The notes beneath the pieces were generated by a model that saw nothing but the letters and a program-made list of their open reading frames with translations, did not search any database and was not told the DNA's origin. The position numbers were made by a program, and so were the translations under genes. From a virus, in IMG/VR virus record IMGVR_UViG_3300030419_007235, positions 1 through 33,531 of that record: a DNA stretch of 33,531 nucleotides. One strand, 5' to 3'. Positions 1 through 8,076 of the stretch are shown in pieces (the first letter of the stretch is position 1; every line of letters begins with the position of its first letter).

Positions 1-2
1 GT

Positions 3-1352
3 CACATACTGTGTACAGACATAAGTTATCGATCTGCATCAGATCCTGATGTTGTACACACTGTAAATTTAGCAGATCTGCCAATAAGTTATGAACATTT
101 TAGATCATGGTGGTTCAATAAAGCCATGGCACCAGTAAGAGAAAATTATTATTTAGGAGACTTTATACATGATATGATGACCGAGCTAATTCAACCTGCT
201 TTGGGTACTAACTGTGTGGACTATCCCGATAAGTACAGTCCACCAGAATTTCAAATAAACTCATTTAATCTTCCTGGTTCTTGGGCCGATTTGGAGGGTC
301 CGGGTGATGCAATGATGAAACCCGGGCCTATGAACGCCCATAATTTATACCGATATGACATGGAAAGAGCGATGACGAGATCGCTCTCTGGCGATGGCGG
401 CTTGTGGTTCTCCAGAATAAATGGAATACATCTTGATCTTATCCGTAACAGGTTTCACGGCTCGCCAGAAAAAGGTCCAAGCATAAAATTTGAACACGGT
501 CTTAAAGGAGGAAGATCTCCAACTTATAATGTTACAGTCTTGCACCAAGTGCCCAAAAGCGCCATTCAACGATCTGGAAATAGAAGACTAGACGAAGAAA
601 ATGGCATATATCATATTATTTTTGGTGAATCCGAAACCGGCTTGATTAAAAGTATGGAGTTTTCCAAAGAAGATCTTCCGGGTCTACGAGAAGCAAGGCT
701 GTTCCACGGAGGAGGGTTTGCAGGCACCAGTATTATAAGAGAAAAATATAATGCATCAATTACAATGGTCGGAAACATTATGTTTAAACCAGGCAGTGTA
801 ATATATGTCCAACCTAAGCCACTCGATCTTGGTTTTGCAATCGACCGCAGACAGTCCAATGCCAGCAGGATTGGTTTGGGCGGGTATTTCTTGGTGCTTG
901 ATGTACAAAACTATATAGAGCTAGCCGGTGGTGTAGATTGGGAAACCAGTCTTACCACAAAATTTTTGGGCTTTGCCGGAACCGATGGAACGGGTAACAA
1001 TTCTGTTGGTGCCTCCTCCGGCGAGTTTGATACGTTCTCAAGACTTGTTGAGTCTCCTGCTGCCTCCTATGTGGCCGAATTCGGCACTCTTGGTAACAGC
1101 AGCACTCAACAAGAAAGAGCTATTGAGATACTATCTCAAACAAAAAATCCAACAGACACCCAAAAACGAGCATACGGAAAAGGCAGCCTTCCGAATTCCG
1201 AAGGTGATGTTCCTTTTGATTGGGAAGCAGCAGGTGGCGATATAAAAACAAACCAAGAAGTTGTGAAACAATTTTTATTAGACAAAGGGGTTAGCGAAGC
1301 ATATGCAGAGGCATATATTCAATATAGAGCCGACGAGGATCCTTACAAATAG
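3..1352 (+). CDS. Virion-like structural protein, 5'-truncated by the window edge
   Basis: The reading frame is open from the first bases of the window, 41 codons ahead of the first ATG at 126, and the upstream residues (for example DLPISYEHFRSWW) read as normal protein. The true start therefore lies outside the window. I do not recognise a named family. Around residues 215-290 counted from ATG126 there is a KPGSVIYVQP stretch followed by IGLGGYFLVLDVQNYIE and an acidic, Gly-rich stretch. This pattern of pG..v.v, then G.y.V..v.h.i, resembles beta-barrel domains of phage tail hub or baseplate proteins, but the match is only by eye. The C-terminus is acidic and ends EDPYK. The next gene starts 9 bases downstream with little Shine-Dalgarno sequence, which suggests translation in one structural operon. 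Inference: tail or baseplate component. Confidence 0.6.
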   Translation, partial: HILCTDISYRSASDPDVVHTVNLADLPISYEHFRSWWFNKAMAPVRENYYLGDFIHDMMTELIQPALGTNCVDYPDKYSPPEFQINSFNLPGSWADLEGPGDAMMKPGPMNAHNLYRYDMERAMTRSLSGDGGLWFSRINGIHLDLIRNRFHGSPEKGPSIKFEHGLKGGRSPTYNVTVLHQVPKSAIQRSGNRRLDEENGIYHIIFGESETGLIKSMEFSKEDLPGLREARLFHGGGFAGTSIIREKYNASITMVGNIMFKPGSVIYVQPKPLDLGFAIDRRQSNASRIGLGGYFLVLDVQNYIELAGGVDWETSLTTKFLGFAGTDGTGNNSVGASSGEFDTFSRLVESPAASYVAEFGTLGNSSTQQERAIEILSQTKNPTDTQKRAYGKGSLPNSEGDVPFDWEAAGGDIKTNQEVVKQFLLDKGVSEAYAEAYIQYRADEDPYK

Positions 1353-1361
1353 GTAAACATC

Positions 1362-2720
1362 ATGGCACAAAGACAACAATCATTTACTAGCGCTAACTTT
1401 TTTCAACTAAGAAGACTCTATCTTTCCAGTGCGGTACCGAACCAAGAATATAACAATTTTTTTGATTCTTTTGTCAACCCTTTTTATGGAAAAGTTAATT
1501 TTGATGGAAATATGATATATCCATCTGAAAAGTATTTAAAAAAACTGCGAACACTTAACAGCGTTACCAAAAATCAATTATATGCTCTTAATTTTGTAAC
1601 TGATGCATTTAGTGATCTACAAGATTACGTGGATCGCGCTTCTTCTCTCGGACTACTAAACACCAACAATGCTTTAGCAAATCTCAGCCCAGTTAAATCA
1701 TGGACAAGCCTGCACACAATGTATGGTGGCGTAGTTGATGCCTTGTATAGTAGCTTAATTAATCAATATCTAGAAAAACCATCAGAATTTTTTGGACTCA
1801 ATCACGCAAGACCAAAAGATTTTGACGATTTTATGAAATCTATGAAAAACGTTTTTAACAACGATCAAAAAAGATATATGTTAACAAGAGCGTCCTTTAT
1901 TTCTTCAGTAAATTGTCCTTTTTATATTTCCGGCTTAGTGATTGAGGTTGCACCGTCAATAGGTTATTCAAACGACCACTTAAAAGACTCTACTTTTTTA
2001 AAAAGTGCTAACTTTAAGTTTTATATGAACACATTGAAAAAATTTGGATTTATGGCTGATAAAAACTATCCTGGTAGAATCATTGCAGATATTGGATCTC
2101 CCCCAATGCAAGAATATATGGCAAAGTATGGAATAACATTTGATAATTTGTTTGAAAATTATTTCTATAAAGCCAGTGATTATGATTTTAACAATGTCAA
2201 AATTTATCTATCTCAATTTTACAATACATATGTCTCACAATTTCCTGCAAAGTCAGAAACGAAAGGGAAAGGGGTACAAAAGCCATATAAAGATAGCTTT
2301 AATCTTGCAAGAAATGCCACCACAAAACAAGCCATAACTCAAGATGCAAATATAATCGAAAAAGCTTGTTCCACAACAAGTAGAGTTTTGCGACAAAGAT
2401 TGACAGATGAAGATTTTCGTGTTAAATATAATGATGACTATTGGATTGGTGTGTATTCTGAAATGCTAAATTATGAACTGGGAAGACCACACAATACAGG
2501 CAAAGTTGAAAAAATAATAAAAAATGCAAAAAATTTAAAAAGAACAGTTGACTTGGAGTTTGCAATAGGTTATATTAATGAGAGTTTTAAACAATATTAT
2601 TTCCCCACCAGTATATACTCCTTGGTGAGTCGTGAAACAACACCTACAGACACACCACAAACAGTTCAGCAAGTGGCCGCTACACAGGCACCCACTGGCG
2701 GCGGCGGTAGTAGTTACTAA
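1362..2720 (+). CDS. Unknown protein, probable virion component
   Basis: This is a 452-residue protein of no recognised family. It is rich in Asn, Lys, Tyr and Phe, has no membrane segment or signal peptide, and ends in a Thr/Pro/Gln-rich linker (about residues 425-445) with a Gly-rich tail, GGGGSSY. Such low-complexity tails are common on phage structural proteins. ATG 1362 is preceded by a weak AGG eight bases upstream. It lies 9 bases after the preceding virion-like gene, and the functional theme switches to replication immediately after it, so it is most likely the last gene of a structural block. The role is inferred only from context. Confidence 0.55.
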   Translation: MAQRQQSFTSANFFQLRRLYLSSAVPNQEYNNFFDSFVNPFYGKVNFDGNMIYPSEKYLKKLRTLNSVTKNQLYALNFVTDAFSDLQDYVDRASSLGLLNTNNALANLSPVKSWTSLHTMYGGVVDALYSSLINQYLEKPSEFFGLNHARPKDFDDFMKSMKNVFNNDQKRYMLTRASFISSVNCPFYISGLVIEVAPSIGYSNDHLKDSTFLKSANFKFYMNTLKKFGFMADKNYPGRIIADIGSPPMQEYMAKYGITFDNLFENYFYKASDYDFNNVKIYLSQFYNTYVSQFPAKSETKGKGVQKPYKDSFNLARNATTKQAITQDANIIEKACSTTSRVLRQRLTDEDFRVKYNDDYWIGVYSEMLNYELGRPHNTGKVEKIIKNAKNLKRTVDLEFAIGYINESFKQYYFPTSIYSLVSRETTPTDTPQTVQQVAATQAPTGGGGSSY

Positions 2721-2729
2721 GAGTGACAT

Positions 2730-3932
2730 TTGTTAGTTCAAACGTTAGACGACAAACAGCATTGCGTTGGCATTTATAATGACGGCAAGCTTATTTATAA
2801 TTGCGAAGAGTTTGACTTCGATGCTGTAACTGCAACTTGGAATTACAACCCACTTTTTGCACAAAACGGCACCGTCATTGCTTCTTTGTTGGTCCCTGGA
2901 AAAACATTAGATGAAGTATGTCCCGATTTCTTGAGACACCGATGGGCGGCGATAAACGCCCGGCTGAGAGCCTTTTACAAGTCGTTTGCGACTTCTAAAA
3001 TCTCTCTTGATATTAACTGCTTCTACGATCTTGTGCCTCAAAGATTTTTGCTGGAATATTGTGAAATTAAAAATAAAATAACACAATATGTTATAGAAAC
3101 ATATGCGAAACCCGCAAATTACGACTTTATGAGAAATCTGGCAAAATTGACATATGAAATACGACAAAACAAGCTAAATATTGATTATTCAGAAATAGCC
3201 AGAGAAAGCCATCGGCTTAAAGTTCGAAATTTTATCAAAAAAAGCAAATATATTAAGCCATATATTTCTTATAATATGTATGGTACAAAAACTGGGCGCA
3301 TGACAACGAGGAAGGGGTATTTTCCTATTTTGACGCTTGACGGCGATTATCGCTCTATCTTAAAGCCTTCAAATGACTACTTTGTTGAGCTTGATTTTAA
3401 TGCAGCAGAGCTTCGTGTACTTTTGGGGCTTTCTGGCAAAAAACAGCCAGTAGAGGATCTACACCTTTGGAATCTAAAGAACATATTTCGAAATATTGGC
3501 ACTCGTGACCAGGCAAAGAAGAGGATTTTTTCCTGGCTTTACAACCCTCAGTCGAAAGATCATTTGCCAAGCAAATATTATGACCGCGAGGGCATATTAA
3601 GAAAATATTGGAATGGCCAAGTTGTTGTCACACCCATGAAAAGGGCAATTCAGGCGGACAAACACCATGCTTTAAACTATTTAATACAGAGCACGACAAG
3701 TGATATCGTGTTATCGAGAACTTTTAAAATTGCAGACAAACTTAAGGATAAAAACTCCTTTATTTCTTTCACCCTTCATGATAGTATTATAATCGACTTT
3801 GATGATGACGAACGAGAGCTTGTTGGGGAGTTGTTGGACGTTTTTTCACAAACACCTTTTGGCAAATTTAAGGTCAATGTTAGTGCTGGTAAATCATATG
3901 GAGATATGAGGAGGATCGAGTGGATACAATAG
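2730..3932 (+). CDS. Family A DNA polymerase, polymerase domain only
   Basis: The C-terminal half carries the family A polymerase motifs in order. These are TGR (residues 188-190), motif A DFNAAELR (222-229, equivalent to DYSQIELR), the O-helix RDQAKKRIFSWLYN (259-272, close to T7 polymerase RDNAKTFIYGFLYG), IQSTTSD (319-325) and motif C LHDS (349-352). The T7 Tyr526 position is Phe here. The protein is 400 residues, so it has no 3'-5' exonuclease domain; about 180 N-terminal residues are unlike any domain I know. The start is TTG at 2730, nine bases after the previous stop, with only a weak upstream signal, so the N-terminus is uncertain. A separate 5'-3' exonuclease is encoded at 8123, and a complete DnaE polymerase at 16238. 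It probably copies or repairs phage DNA; whether it is the main replicase is unknown. Confidence 0.9.
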   Translation: MLVQTLDDKQHCVGIYNDGKLIYNCEEFDFDAVTATWNYNPLFAQNGTVIASLLVPGKTLDEVCPDFLRHRWAAINARLRAFYKSFATSKISLDINCFYDLVPQRFLLEYCEIKNKITQYVIETYAKPANYDFMRNLAKLTYEIRQNKLNIDYSEIARESHRLKVRNFIKKSKYIKPYISYNMYGTKTGRMTTRKGYFPILTLDGDYRSILKPSNDYFVELDFNAAELRVLLGLSGKKQPVEDLHLWNLKNIFRNIGTRDQAKKRIFSWLYNPQSKDHLPSKYYDREGILRKYWNGQVVVTPMKRAIQADKHHALNYLIQSTTSDIVLSRTFKIADKLKDKNSFISFTLHDSIIIDFDDDERELVGELLDVFSQTPFGKFKVNVSAGKSYGDMRRIEWIQ

Positions 3933-4756
3933 TCGGCTTAGGTAAGGCTGGGTGTGCAATTGCAGATAAATTTGCCCAATATCCCCAGTATCAAGTTTTT
4001 AAGATAGATTCAGAGGGTATCGACAAGGATGGTAAAAACAACTTTCTCCTTGAGAAGCAAACACATCCAGAAAAATATGAACAAAATACGCCATCACTAA
4101 AATCTTTCTTTAAAAAGGCCACAAATGATGTTTTGTTTATTGTGTCTGGTTCGGGATTAGTATCAGGAGCCTCTTTACAAGTTTTAAAAAGCTTAATTGG
4201 CAAAAATATTAACATACTTTACATCAAGCCAGATTTAGAATTTTTGGGACAATTGAACATTTATCAAGAGCGTCTTGTAAGGAGTGTTTTTCAAGAATAT
4301 GCTCGCTCTGCTGCAATCGAGAAGATATATTTGGTAGATAATAAATTAGTTGATGAGATTATTGGCGAAGTTCCCATTGTGGGCTATTATGATCGACTTA
4401 ATGAACTAATCGTGTCAACATTTCATATGATAAATGTTTACAATCATCAAAACCCTATTCATGCCACGTCTTTTGATTCAAAGGAGACTGCAAAAATTAG
4501 CACATTTGGAATTGTAGATATTGTTAGTGGAGAAGAAAAGTTATTTTTTTCCCTTGACAGAATTGTTGAGAAATGTTATTATTATGCTATAAACTCAAAA
4601 GCTTTGGAAACCGATGGAAAGCTCCTTAGAAAATTGACAGATAATATTAATAAAAATATTGAAAAAGATGTCAGGGCAGCATTTCAGGTTCACTCAACGT
4701 CTTATGAAGAGAATTACGGATATTTGGTTATCAACACTGACCAAACAAACAATTAG
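3920..4756 (+). CDS. Divergent FtsZ/tubulin-like protein
   Basis: A 278-residue protein that begins almost directly with a Rossmann-like nucleotide-binding loop, VGLGKAGCAIA (residues 5-15). This is followed by FKIDSEG (27-33), the position where FtsZ has its NTD strand, and then DVLFIVSGSGLVSGAS (70-85), which occupies the place of the tubulin signature GGGTGTG. Further matches in order are NILYIKP (98-104) and IYLVDNKLVDEIIG (136-149), the latter resembling the FtsZ IVIPN stretch. The signature Gly-rich loop is degenerate and the protein lacks a full second domain of FtsZ length, so GTP binding and polymerisation are unproven. GTG 3920 overlaps the polymerase gene by 13 bases and has a good GAGGAGG upstream. 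Family assignment is by eye; an unrelated Rossmann protein is the alternative. Confidence 0.5.
   Translation: MDTIVGLGKAGCAIADKFAQYPQYQVFKIDSEGIDKDGKNNFLLEKQTHPEKYEQNTPSLKSFFKKATNDVLFIVSGSGLVSGASLQVLKSLIGKNINILYIKPDLEFLGQLNIYQERLVRSVFQEYARSAAIEKIYLVDNKLVDEIIGEVPIVGYYDRLNELIVSTFHMINVYNHQNPIHATSFDSKETAKISTFGIVDIVSGEEKLFFSLDRIVEKCYYYAINSKALETDGKLLRKLTDNINKNIEKDVRAAFQVHSTSYEENYGYLVINTDQTNN
4554..4582 (+). promoter_or_regulatory. Internal sigma70-like promoter
   Basis: TTGACA (4554-4559), a 17-bp spacer ending in TGT, then TATTAT (4577-4582). It lies inside the tubulin-like gene and would serve the small membrane protein gene at 4766 and the oxygenase-like gene after it. The architecture matches the intergenic promoters of this window. 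Confidence 0.45.
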
Positions 4757-4765
4757 GAAATTATT

Positions 4766-5023
4766 ATGAACAAGGTATTGGATTTTATCAAAAAATATTG
4801 GAAACGAGGACTGGTTATTGCCGGACTATCAGCGGTGGGTACTTATGCCGCGCTTGAGGTACATAAGGACGGAATTGAAGTCGGAAAGACGGTCGGACGA
4901 TGTGAGATGGTGTGTATCTTGTTTGACGCCGATTTTATTGCTTATGGCGACGACGGTTGTCAGTGCGAACTTTATGATGGCTTTACTTTTACCATCCCAG
5001 TAGATCCAGATTATTTTCAATAA
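4766..5023 (+). CDS. Small membrane-anchored protein of unknown function
   Basis: An 85-residue protein. Residues 1-12 are basic (MNKVLDFIKKYW), residues about 14-31 form one hydrophobic segment (KRGLVIAGLSAVGTYAAL), and the remainder is acidic with four cysteines (C48, C52, C65, C67). The arrangement suggests one N-terminal membrane helix with a small Cys-containing domain, perhaps disulfide-bonded in the periplasm. That topology is inferred. AGGA at 4757 precedes the ATG. It follows the tubulin-like gene by 9 bases. No family recognised. Confidence 0.65.
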   Translation: MNKVLDFIKKYWKRGLVIAGLSAVGTYAALEVHKDGIEVGKTVGRCEMVCILFDADFIAYGDDGCQCELYDGFTFTIPVDPDYFQ

Positions 5024-5065
5024 AAAGTTTAACAATGTAAATCGGTCAAAAAACAGGAGAATGTG

Positions 5066-5587
5066 GTGCCGAATATAAAAGTTCTGGAAGACCTGGATGT
5101 AATAATAGAGGAGCACCCACATTCAGATTTTTTTAAAAACAAATTGATAGAAGAATGTAATGCGGCAGACAGAGTAAAGGGGCACACAAATCTTGTTGGA
5201 GGTAAGTTTCATGCAGGAAAAACACCTGATTCTCCTAGTAGGCAGATTGAGAAGTGGATTGCATCAATAATTAAAAAAACATACAATGTTGAAAAAAATA
5301 AGAGTTTTTCTATGAAAGCAAGCATGTGGTTCGCAGGATATGACAAAGGACATTATGCTGACAGCCACCACCACCTTCCCTATAGTTTGTTTTCTTTTGT
5401 TTATTACATTAACGCCCCAGAAGGATCCTCTGATTTAGTTTTTACAACTAGTAATATAAAAATAGAAGCAGTAGAGGGTCGTGCCGTAATATTCCCATCT
5501 TATCTTAGGCACCATGTTTTACAAAATAAGTCTAATGGAAGGCTTGTACTTGCGGGCAATATGGTGTCTTTTAAGAATAAAAAATAA
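5066..5587 (+). CDS. 2OG-Fe(II) oxygenase-like protein
   Basis: About 173 residues (numbered here from GTG 5063). The second half has the layout of the phage 2-oxoglutarate/Fe(II) dioxygenase-like family: W89FAGYDKG, then H102-x-H104 followed by YSLFSFVYYI, a GRAVIFPS strand, the distal HH pair at 150-151 and R160 in GRLVLAGN, the usual 2OG-binding arginine position. These double-stranded beta-helix proteins are frequent in aquatic T4-like phages, and their substrates are mostly unknown. Two GTG codons lie at 5063 and 5066; AGGAGA (5055-5060) is spaced better for 5066. The 63 bases after the gene before the ssDNA-binding promoter hold no coding sequence. Confidence 0.7.
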   Translation: MPNIKVLEDLDVIIEEHPHSDFFKNKLIEECNAADRVKGHTNLVGGKFHAGKTPDSPSRQIEKWIASIIKKTYNVEKNKSFSMKASMWFAGYDKGHYADSHHHLPYSLFSFVYYINAPEGSSDLVFTTSNIKIEAVEGRAVIFPSYLRHHVLQNKSNGRLVLAGNMVSFKNKK

Positions 5588-5607
5588 ATTAACTATGAAT
5601 AAAAAGT

Positions 5608-5636
5608 TTGACAACAAAAGAAAGATATGTTATATT
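5608..5636 (+). promoter_or_regulatory. Strong sigma70-like promoter ahead of the ssDNA-binding gene
   Basis: Perfect TTGACA (5608-5613), 17-bp spacer, TATATT (5631-5636). The -10 is preceded by TGT. The 13 bases GATATGTTATATT recur exactly at 8064-8076. Predicted transcription start is near 5643, placing a hairpin at the very 5' end of the mRNA. Confidence 0.8.
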
Positions 5637-5644
5637 AAATTTAG

Positions 5645-5676
5645 CAAGGTGAGAGAGTTATCACCTTGACTCAAGG
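5645..5676 (+). promoter_or_regulatory. Structured 5' leader of the ssDNA-binding protein mRNA
   Basis: CAAGGTGA (5645-5652) and TCACCTTG (5661-5668) form a perfect 8-bp stem with loop GAGAGTTA. A second CAAGG at 5672-5676 can pair with the same CCTTG (5664-5668), giving a competing small hairpin. The remaining 25 bases to the AGGAG ribosome site are A-rich and unstructured. In T4, gene 32 mRNA is autoregulated through a folded 5' leader plus an unstructured stretch; a similar role here is inference. Confidence 0.5.
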
Positions 5677-5709
5677 CAAGCCAGCCAAAAATAAAATAGG
5701 AGAATAAAA

Positions 5710-6462
5710 ATGGCAATTAATTTAGATAAAATGAAGGAGCGCAAAGCGGCTCTTGAGGGTAAAGGCGGCAATCGCGATACGTTCTGGCGTCCACAAGACG
5801 GAGAACAGACAATTCGCATCGTCCCAACAGCCGATGGAGATCCCTTTAAGGATTTTTGGTTCCACTACAATGTGGGTAACAATCCTGGGTTTCTTAGTCC
5901 GAAGAAGAACTTCGGCGAAGACGACCCACTAAATGATTTTGTTCGGAAGCTCTTTAACGAAGGTACCGAAGAAAGCATTAAGATGGCGAAGTCACTGATG
6001 GCTCGTCAGAGGTTTTTCTCACCCGTACTTGTGCGTGGTGAAGAAGATAAGGGTGTTCGTATCTGGGGATATGGAAAGATGGTGTATGAGCAATTGCTCA
6101 ACCTTGTCCTAAATCCAGAATATGGAGATATTACCGACACAGAGACAGGAACGGATCTTGTTCTGCATTATGGTAAGCCCGCAGGAGCGAGTTTTCCTCA
6201 AACGAAGCTTACTCCTCGCCGTCGCTCATCCCTTCTTTGTGATGAAGCGGTTGGCGGTGATGATCGTTGCGCCGAATTGCTTGAGAGCATTCCCGAGTTT
6301 GATACGCTGTTTGAGCGTAAAACGCCAGCCGAAGTGGGTACATTGTTAGACGCCTACCTGCTTGGTGAAGAAAGCACCAGCGAGGAGACTACAACCCCTC
6401 CTCCTTCTACTGACACAGTTTCCTCTGTTGACGCTGCTTTCAACGAACTCATGGGAGCGTAA
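5710..6462 (+). CDS. Single-stranded DNA-binding protein, gp32-like
   Basis: A 250-residue protein with the layout of T4 gene 32 protein. It has a basic N-terminus (MAINLDKMKERKAALEGKGG), a core rich in aromatic and basic residues (FWRPQDGEQTIRIVPTADGDPFKDFWFHY, about residues 25-55), and an acidic, Thr/Pro/Ser-rich tail (about 215-250) that in this family recruits partner proteins. The Cys/His zinc site of T4 gp32 is not evident. It would coat ssDNA during replication and recombination. It has its own promoter at 5608, a structured leader and a good AGGAG site. Its direct neighbour is the RecA-like recombinase, which it would assist. The codon usage is more C/G-rich than in the flanking unknown genes, as expected of a highly expressed gene. 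Confidence 0.85.
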   Translation: MAINLDKMKERKAALEGKGGNRDTFWRPQDGEQTIRIVPTADGDPFKDFWFHYNVGNNPGFLSPKKNFGEDDPLNDFVRKLFNEGTEESIKMAKSLMARQRFFSPVLVRGEEDKGVRIWGYGKMVYEQLLNLVLNPEYGDITDTETGTDLVLHYGKPAGASFPQTKLTPRRRSSLLCDEAVGGDDRCAELLESIPEFDTLFERKTPAEVGTLLDAYLLGEESTSEETTTPPPSTDTVSSVDAAFNELMGA

Positions 6463-6479
6463 TTCTACATCCCCACAGG

Positions 6480-6504
6480 GAGGCACAGGGTAATCAGGTG
6501 CCTC
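6480..6504 (+). terminator. Intergenic hairpin between ssDNA-binding gene and recA-like gene
   Basis: GAGGCAC (6480-6486) and GTGCCTC (6498-6504) form a 7-bp GC-rich stem with an 11-base loop. Only a short interrupted T stretch (TTATTTT) follows ten bases later. It is more likely an attenuator or mRNA-stabilising hairpin that tempers read-through into recA than a full terminator. Confidence 0.45.
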
Positions 6505-6526
6505 ACACCCTTATTTTGGAGAATAA

Positions 6527-7648
6527 ATGCGAATGGCTAAAACAAAAAGCACAAAAGCCGGTAAACTTAGTTTGTCTGATATGCGTGCTCTTATTAATAA
6601 ACGCGCAGGATTGGATGTCGCTCATGACTTGACCAGCGAAAACCCAACACAAGTCAAAGACTGGATCCCAACCGGCTCACGCTGGCTGGATTCTATCATT
6701 TGTCGTGGTAAGCTTTCTGGTATTCCTGTTGGTAAAATTGTTGAGATTGCAGGCTTGGAAGCGACTGGTAAATCTTACATGGCAGCACAGGTTGCCGCAA
6801 ATGCTCAAAAGATGGGCATTGATGTTATTTATTTTGATTCGGAGTCAGCAATTGATCCTGGCTTTCTTGAGAAAGCAGGATGTGACTTGGGTAGTCTTCT
6901 TTACGTCCAGGCCGCCTCTGTTGAGTTCGTCTTGGAGACTATTGAGGATCTTCTCGGTAACAATGATAATCGCATGTTGTTTATTTGGGATTCACTTGCA
7001 CTCACACCGGCTATTTCCGACATCGAGGGTGATTTTAACCCCCAGTCTTCTATGGCTGTAAAAGCTCGTATTCTTGCCAAGGGTATGTCTAAGTTAACAG
7101 TTCCAATCGCTAACTCTCAATCAACATTCTTGGTTTTGAACCAGTTAAAGTCAAACATCACTCGTTCGCCTTCCGAGGCTATGACGACCCCTTATGTAAC
7201 ACCAGGCGGAAAGGCTATGATTTATGCTTATTCTCTCCGCATCTGGTTGACGGGACGAAAAGCCAAGGCATCTTTTGTTACTGATGACAAGGGCTTCCGC
7301 ATCGGTTCGGAGGTTAAGGTAAAATTGGAGAAATCCCGCTTTGGTACCCAAGGAAGACAGTGTAATTTCCGCATTCTATGGGGAGACGAAATCGGTATTC
7401 AAGATGATGAAAGTCTATTTGATGCTATTGCTGGATCGCCCAATTTGGTCCGCACTGGTGCTTGGTATACGCTTCTTGATTCTTCTGGAGAAGCATTGGG
7501 TCCAAAGTTTCAAGCAACCAAGTGGACTGAGCGCTTGCAGGAAGATGATTTTCGTAAGCGAGTCTATGAAATTATGGATGAAGAGGTTATTTATAAGTTT
7601 GACAATCGAGAAGGGAACGCTTCAGATTTTTATGAGCAAGATGAATAA
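6527..7648 (+). CDS. RecA/UvsX-family recombinase
   Basis: 373 residues with the RecA core. Walker A GLEATGKS is at residues 76-83, FDSES at about 103-107 supplies the catalytic glutamate region, Walker B LFIWDS is at about 154-159, and LNQLKSNI leads into the loop L2 region, followed by TPGGKA. It catalyses strand invasion for recombination-dependent replication, working with the ssDNA-binding protein encoded just upstream. Length and motif spacing fit phage RecA/UvsX proteins. The N-terminal ATG at 6527 is spaced 4 bases from GGAGA; an in-frame ATG at 6533 is also possible. No own promoter is visible; it is probably cotranscribed past the hairpin at 6480. Confidence 0.93.
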   Translation: MRMAKTKSTKAGKLSLSDMRALINKRAGLDVAHDLTSENPTQVKDWIPTGSRWLDSIICRGKLSGIPVGKIVEIAGLEATGKSYMAAQVAANAQKMGIDVIYFDSESAIDPGFLEKAGCDLGSLLYVQAASVEFVLETIEDLLGNNDNRMLFIWDSLALTPAISDIEGDFNPQSSMAVKARILAKGMSKLTVPIANSQSTFLVLNQLKSNITRSPSEAMTTPYVTPGGKAMIYAYSLRIWLTGRKAKASFVTDDKGFRIGSEVKVKLEKSRFGTQGRQCNFRILWGDEIGIQDDESLFDAIAGSPNLVRTGAWYTLLDSSGEALGPKFQATKWTERLQEDDFRKRVYEIMDEEVIYKFDNREGNASDFYEQDE

Positions 7649-7655
7649 TACAAAC

Positions 7656-7682
7656 TAATTATACGTCTAAAAAGTATAATTA
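7656..7682 (+). promoter_or_regulatory. Inverted repeat upstream of the lipoprotein gene
   Basis: TAATTATAC (7656-7664) and GTATAATTA (7674-7682) form a 9-bp inverted repeat around a 9-base A-rich centre. The right arm contains TATAAT, but no -35 element lies at a suitable distance. It could be an operator over a promoter or a weak hairpin. Confidence 0.35.
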
Positions 7683-7698
7683 AGCGATAGGAGTTAAA

Positions 7699-8040
7699 AT
7701 GAAAAAGCTTATTACAACAGTACTATTTGGTGTTTTCTTGTCGGGATGTGTGGCACACGCTCACACACCAGCCCCGCATTCTCATAGCCACGCTCATAAG
7801 CCATATCTTGTAAAGGCTTGGGTTTGGTCCCCAGGATATTATCGTGCCAATGGGGTTTGGATCCGAGGGCATTGGTATGTTGATCGTGTTCAGCGATACA
7901 AGCTGAATCGTTATCCTCGTACTCATATTCGGTGGGTAGAGGGGAGAAGACGGCCTGCGAGACCAGATCGCCCTCATCGCTATCATCGCGGAAACCGTCA
8001 TCAGCACCAACACCGGCACCCACATAGGCATCGCCACTAA
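7699..8040 (+). CDS. Histidine-rich lipoprotein
   Basis: 113 residues. The N-terminus is a classical lipoprotein signal: MKK, a hydrophobic stretch, and lipobox LSGC with C17 as the lipidated residue. A His cluster follows (H20-H33), then WVWSPGYY and GVWIRGHWY (about residues 41-60), a W..G.W repeat typical of small bacterial envelope proteins. The C-terminal tail is Arg/His-rich, with nine histidines in the last 21 residues, and is likely to bind divalent metals. It would act in the cell envelope of an infected Gram-negative host. It sits alone between recA and the exonuclease gene. A 9-bp inverted repeat lies upstream and a terminator-like hairpin downstream, which is the layout of a phage moron. 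Its function (metal capture, superinfection exclusion) is inference. Confidence 0.75.
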   Translation: MKKLITTVLFGVFLSGCVAHAHTPAPHSHSHAHKPYLVKAWVWSPGYYRANGVWIRGHWYVDRVQRYKLNRYPRTHIRWVEGRRRPARPDRPHRYHRGNRHQHQHRHPHRHRH

Positions 8041-8047
8041 AAAACAA

Positions 8048-8076
8048 TTGACACCTCTACTTGGATATGTTATATT
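8048..8076 (+). promoter_or_regulatory. Sigma70-like promoter for the exonuclease gene
   Basis: TTGACA (8048-8053), 17-bp spacer, TATATT (8071-8076) preceded by TGT. The promoter lies within the arms and loop of the hairpin at 8051-8092. Predicted start near 8083. Confidence 0.8.

Noticed and set aside
5645-5672. H-type pseudoknot in the ssDNA-binding leader (loop GAGT with ACTC at 5669)
   Set aside because: ACTC directly abuts the 8-bp stem, leaving no bases to cross its groove, so the geometry is not possible. Only the simple and competing hairpins were kept.
7599-7627. TTGACA at 7599 as promoter for the lipoprotein gene
   Set aside because: The -10 position 17 bases later reads TCAGAT, and neighbouring spacings are no better.
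7712-8047. Two overlapping minus-strand ORFs over the lipoprotein gene
   Set aside because: The + strand ORF has a lipobox, AGGAG site and coherent composition. The opposite frames are open only because of the repetitive His/Arg codons.
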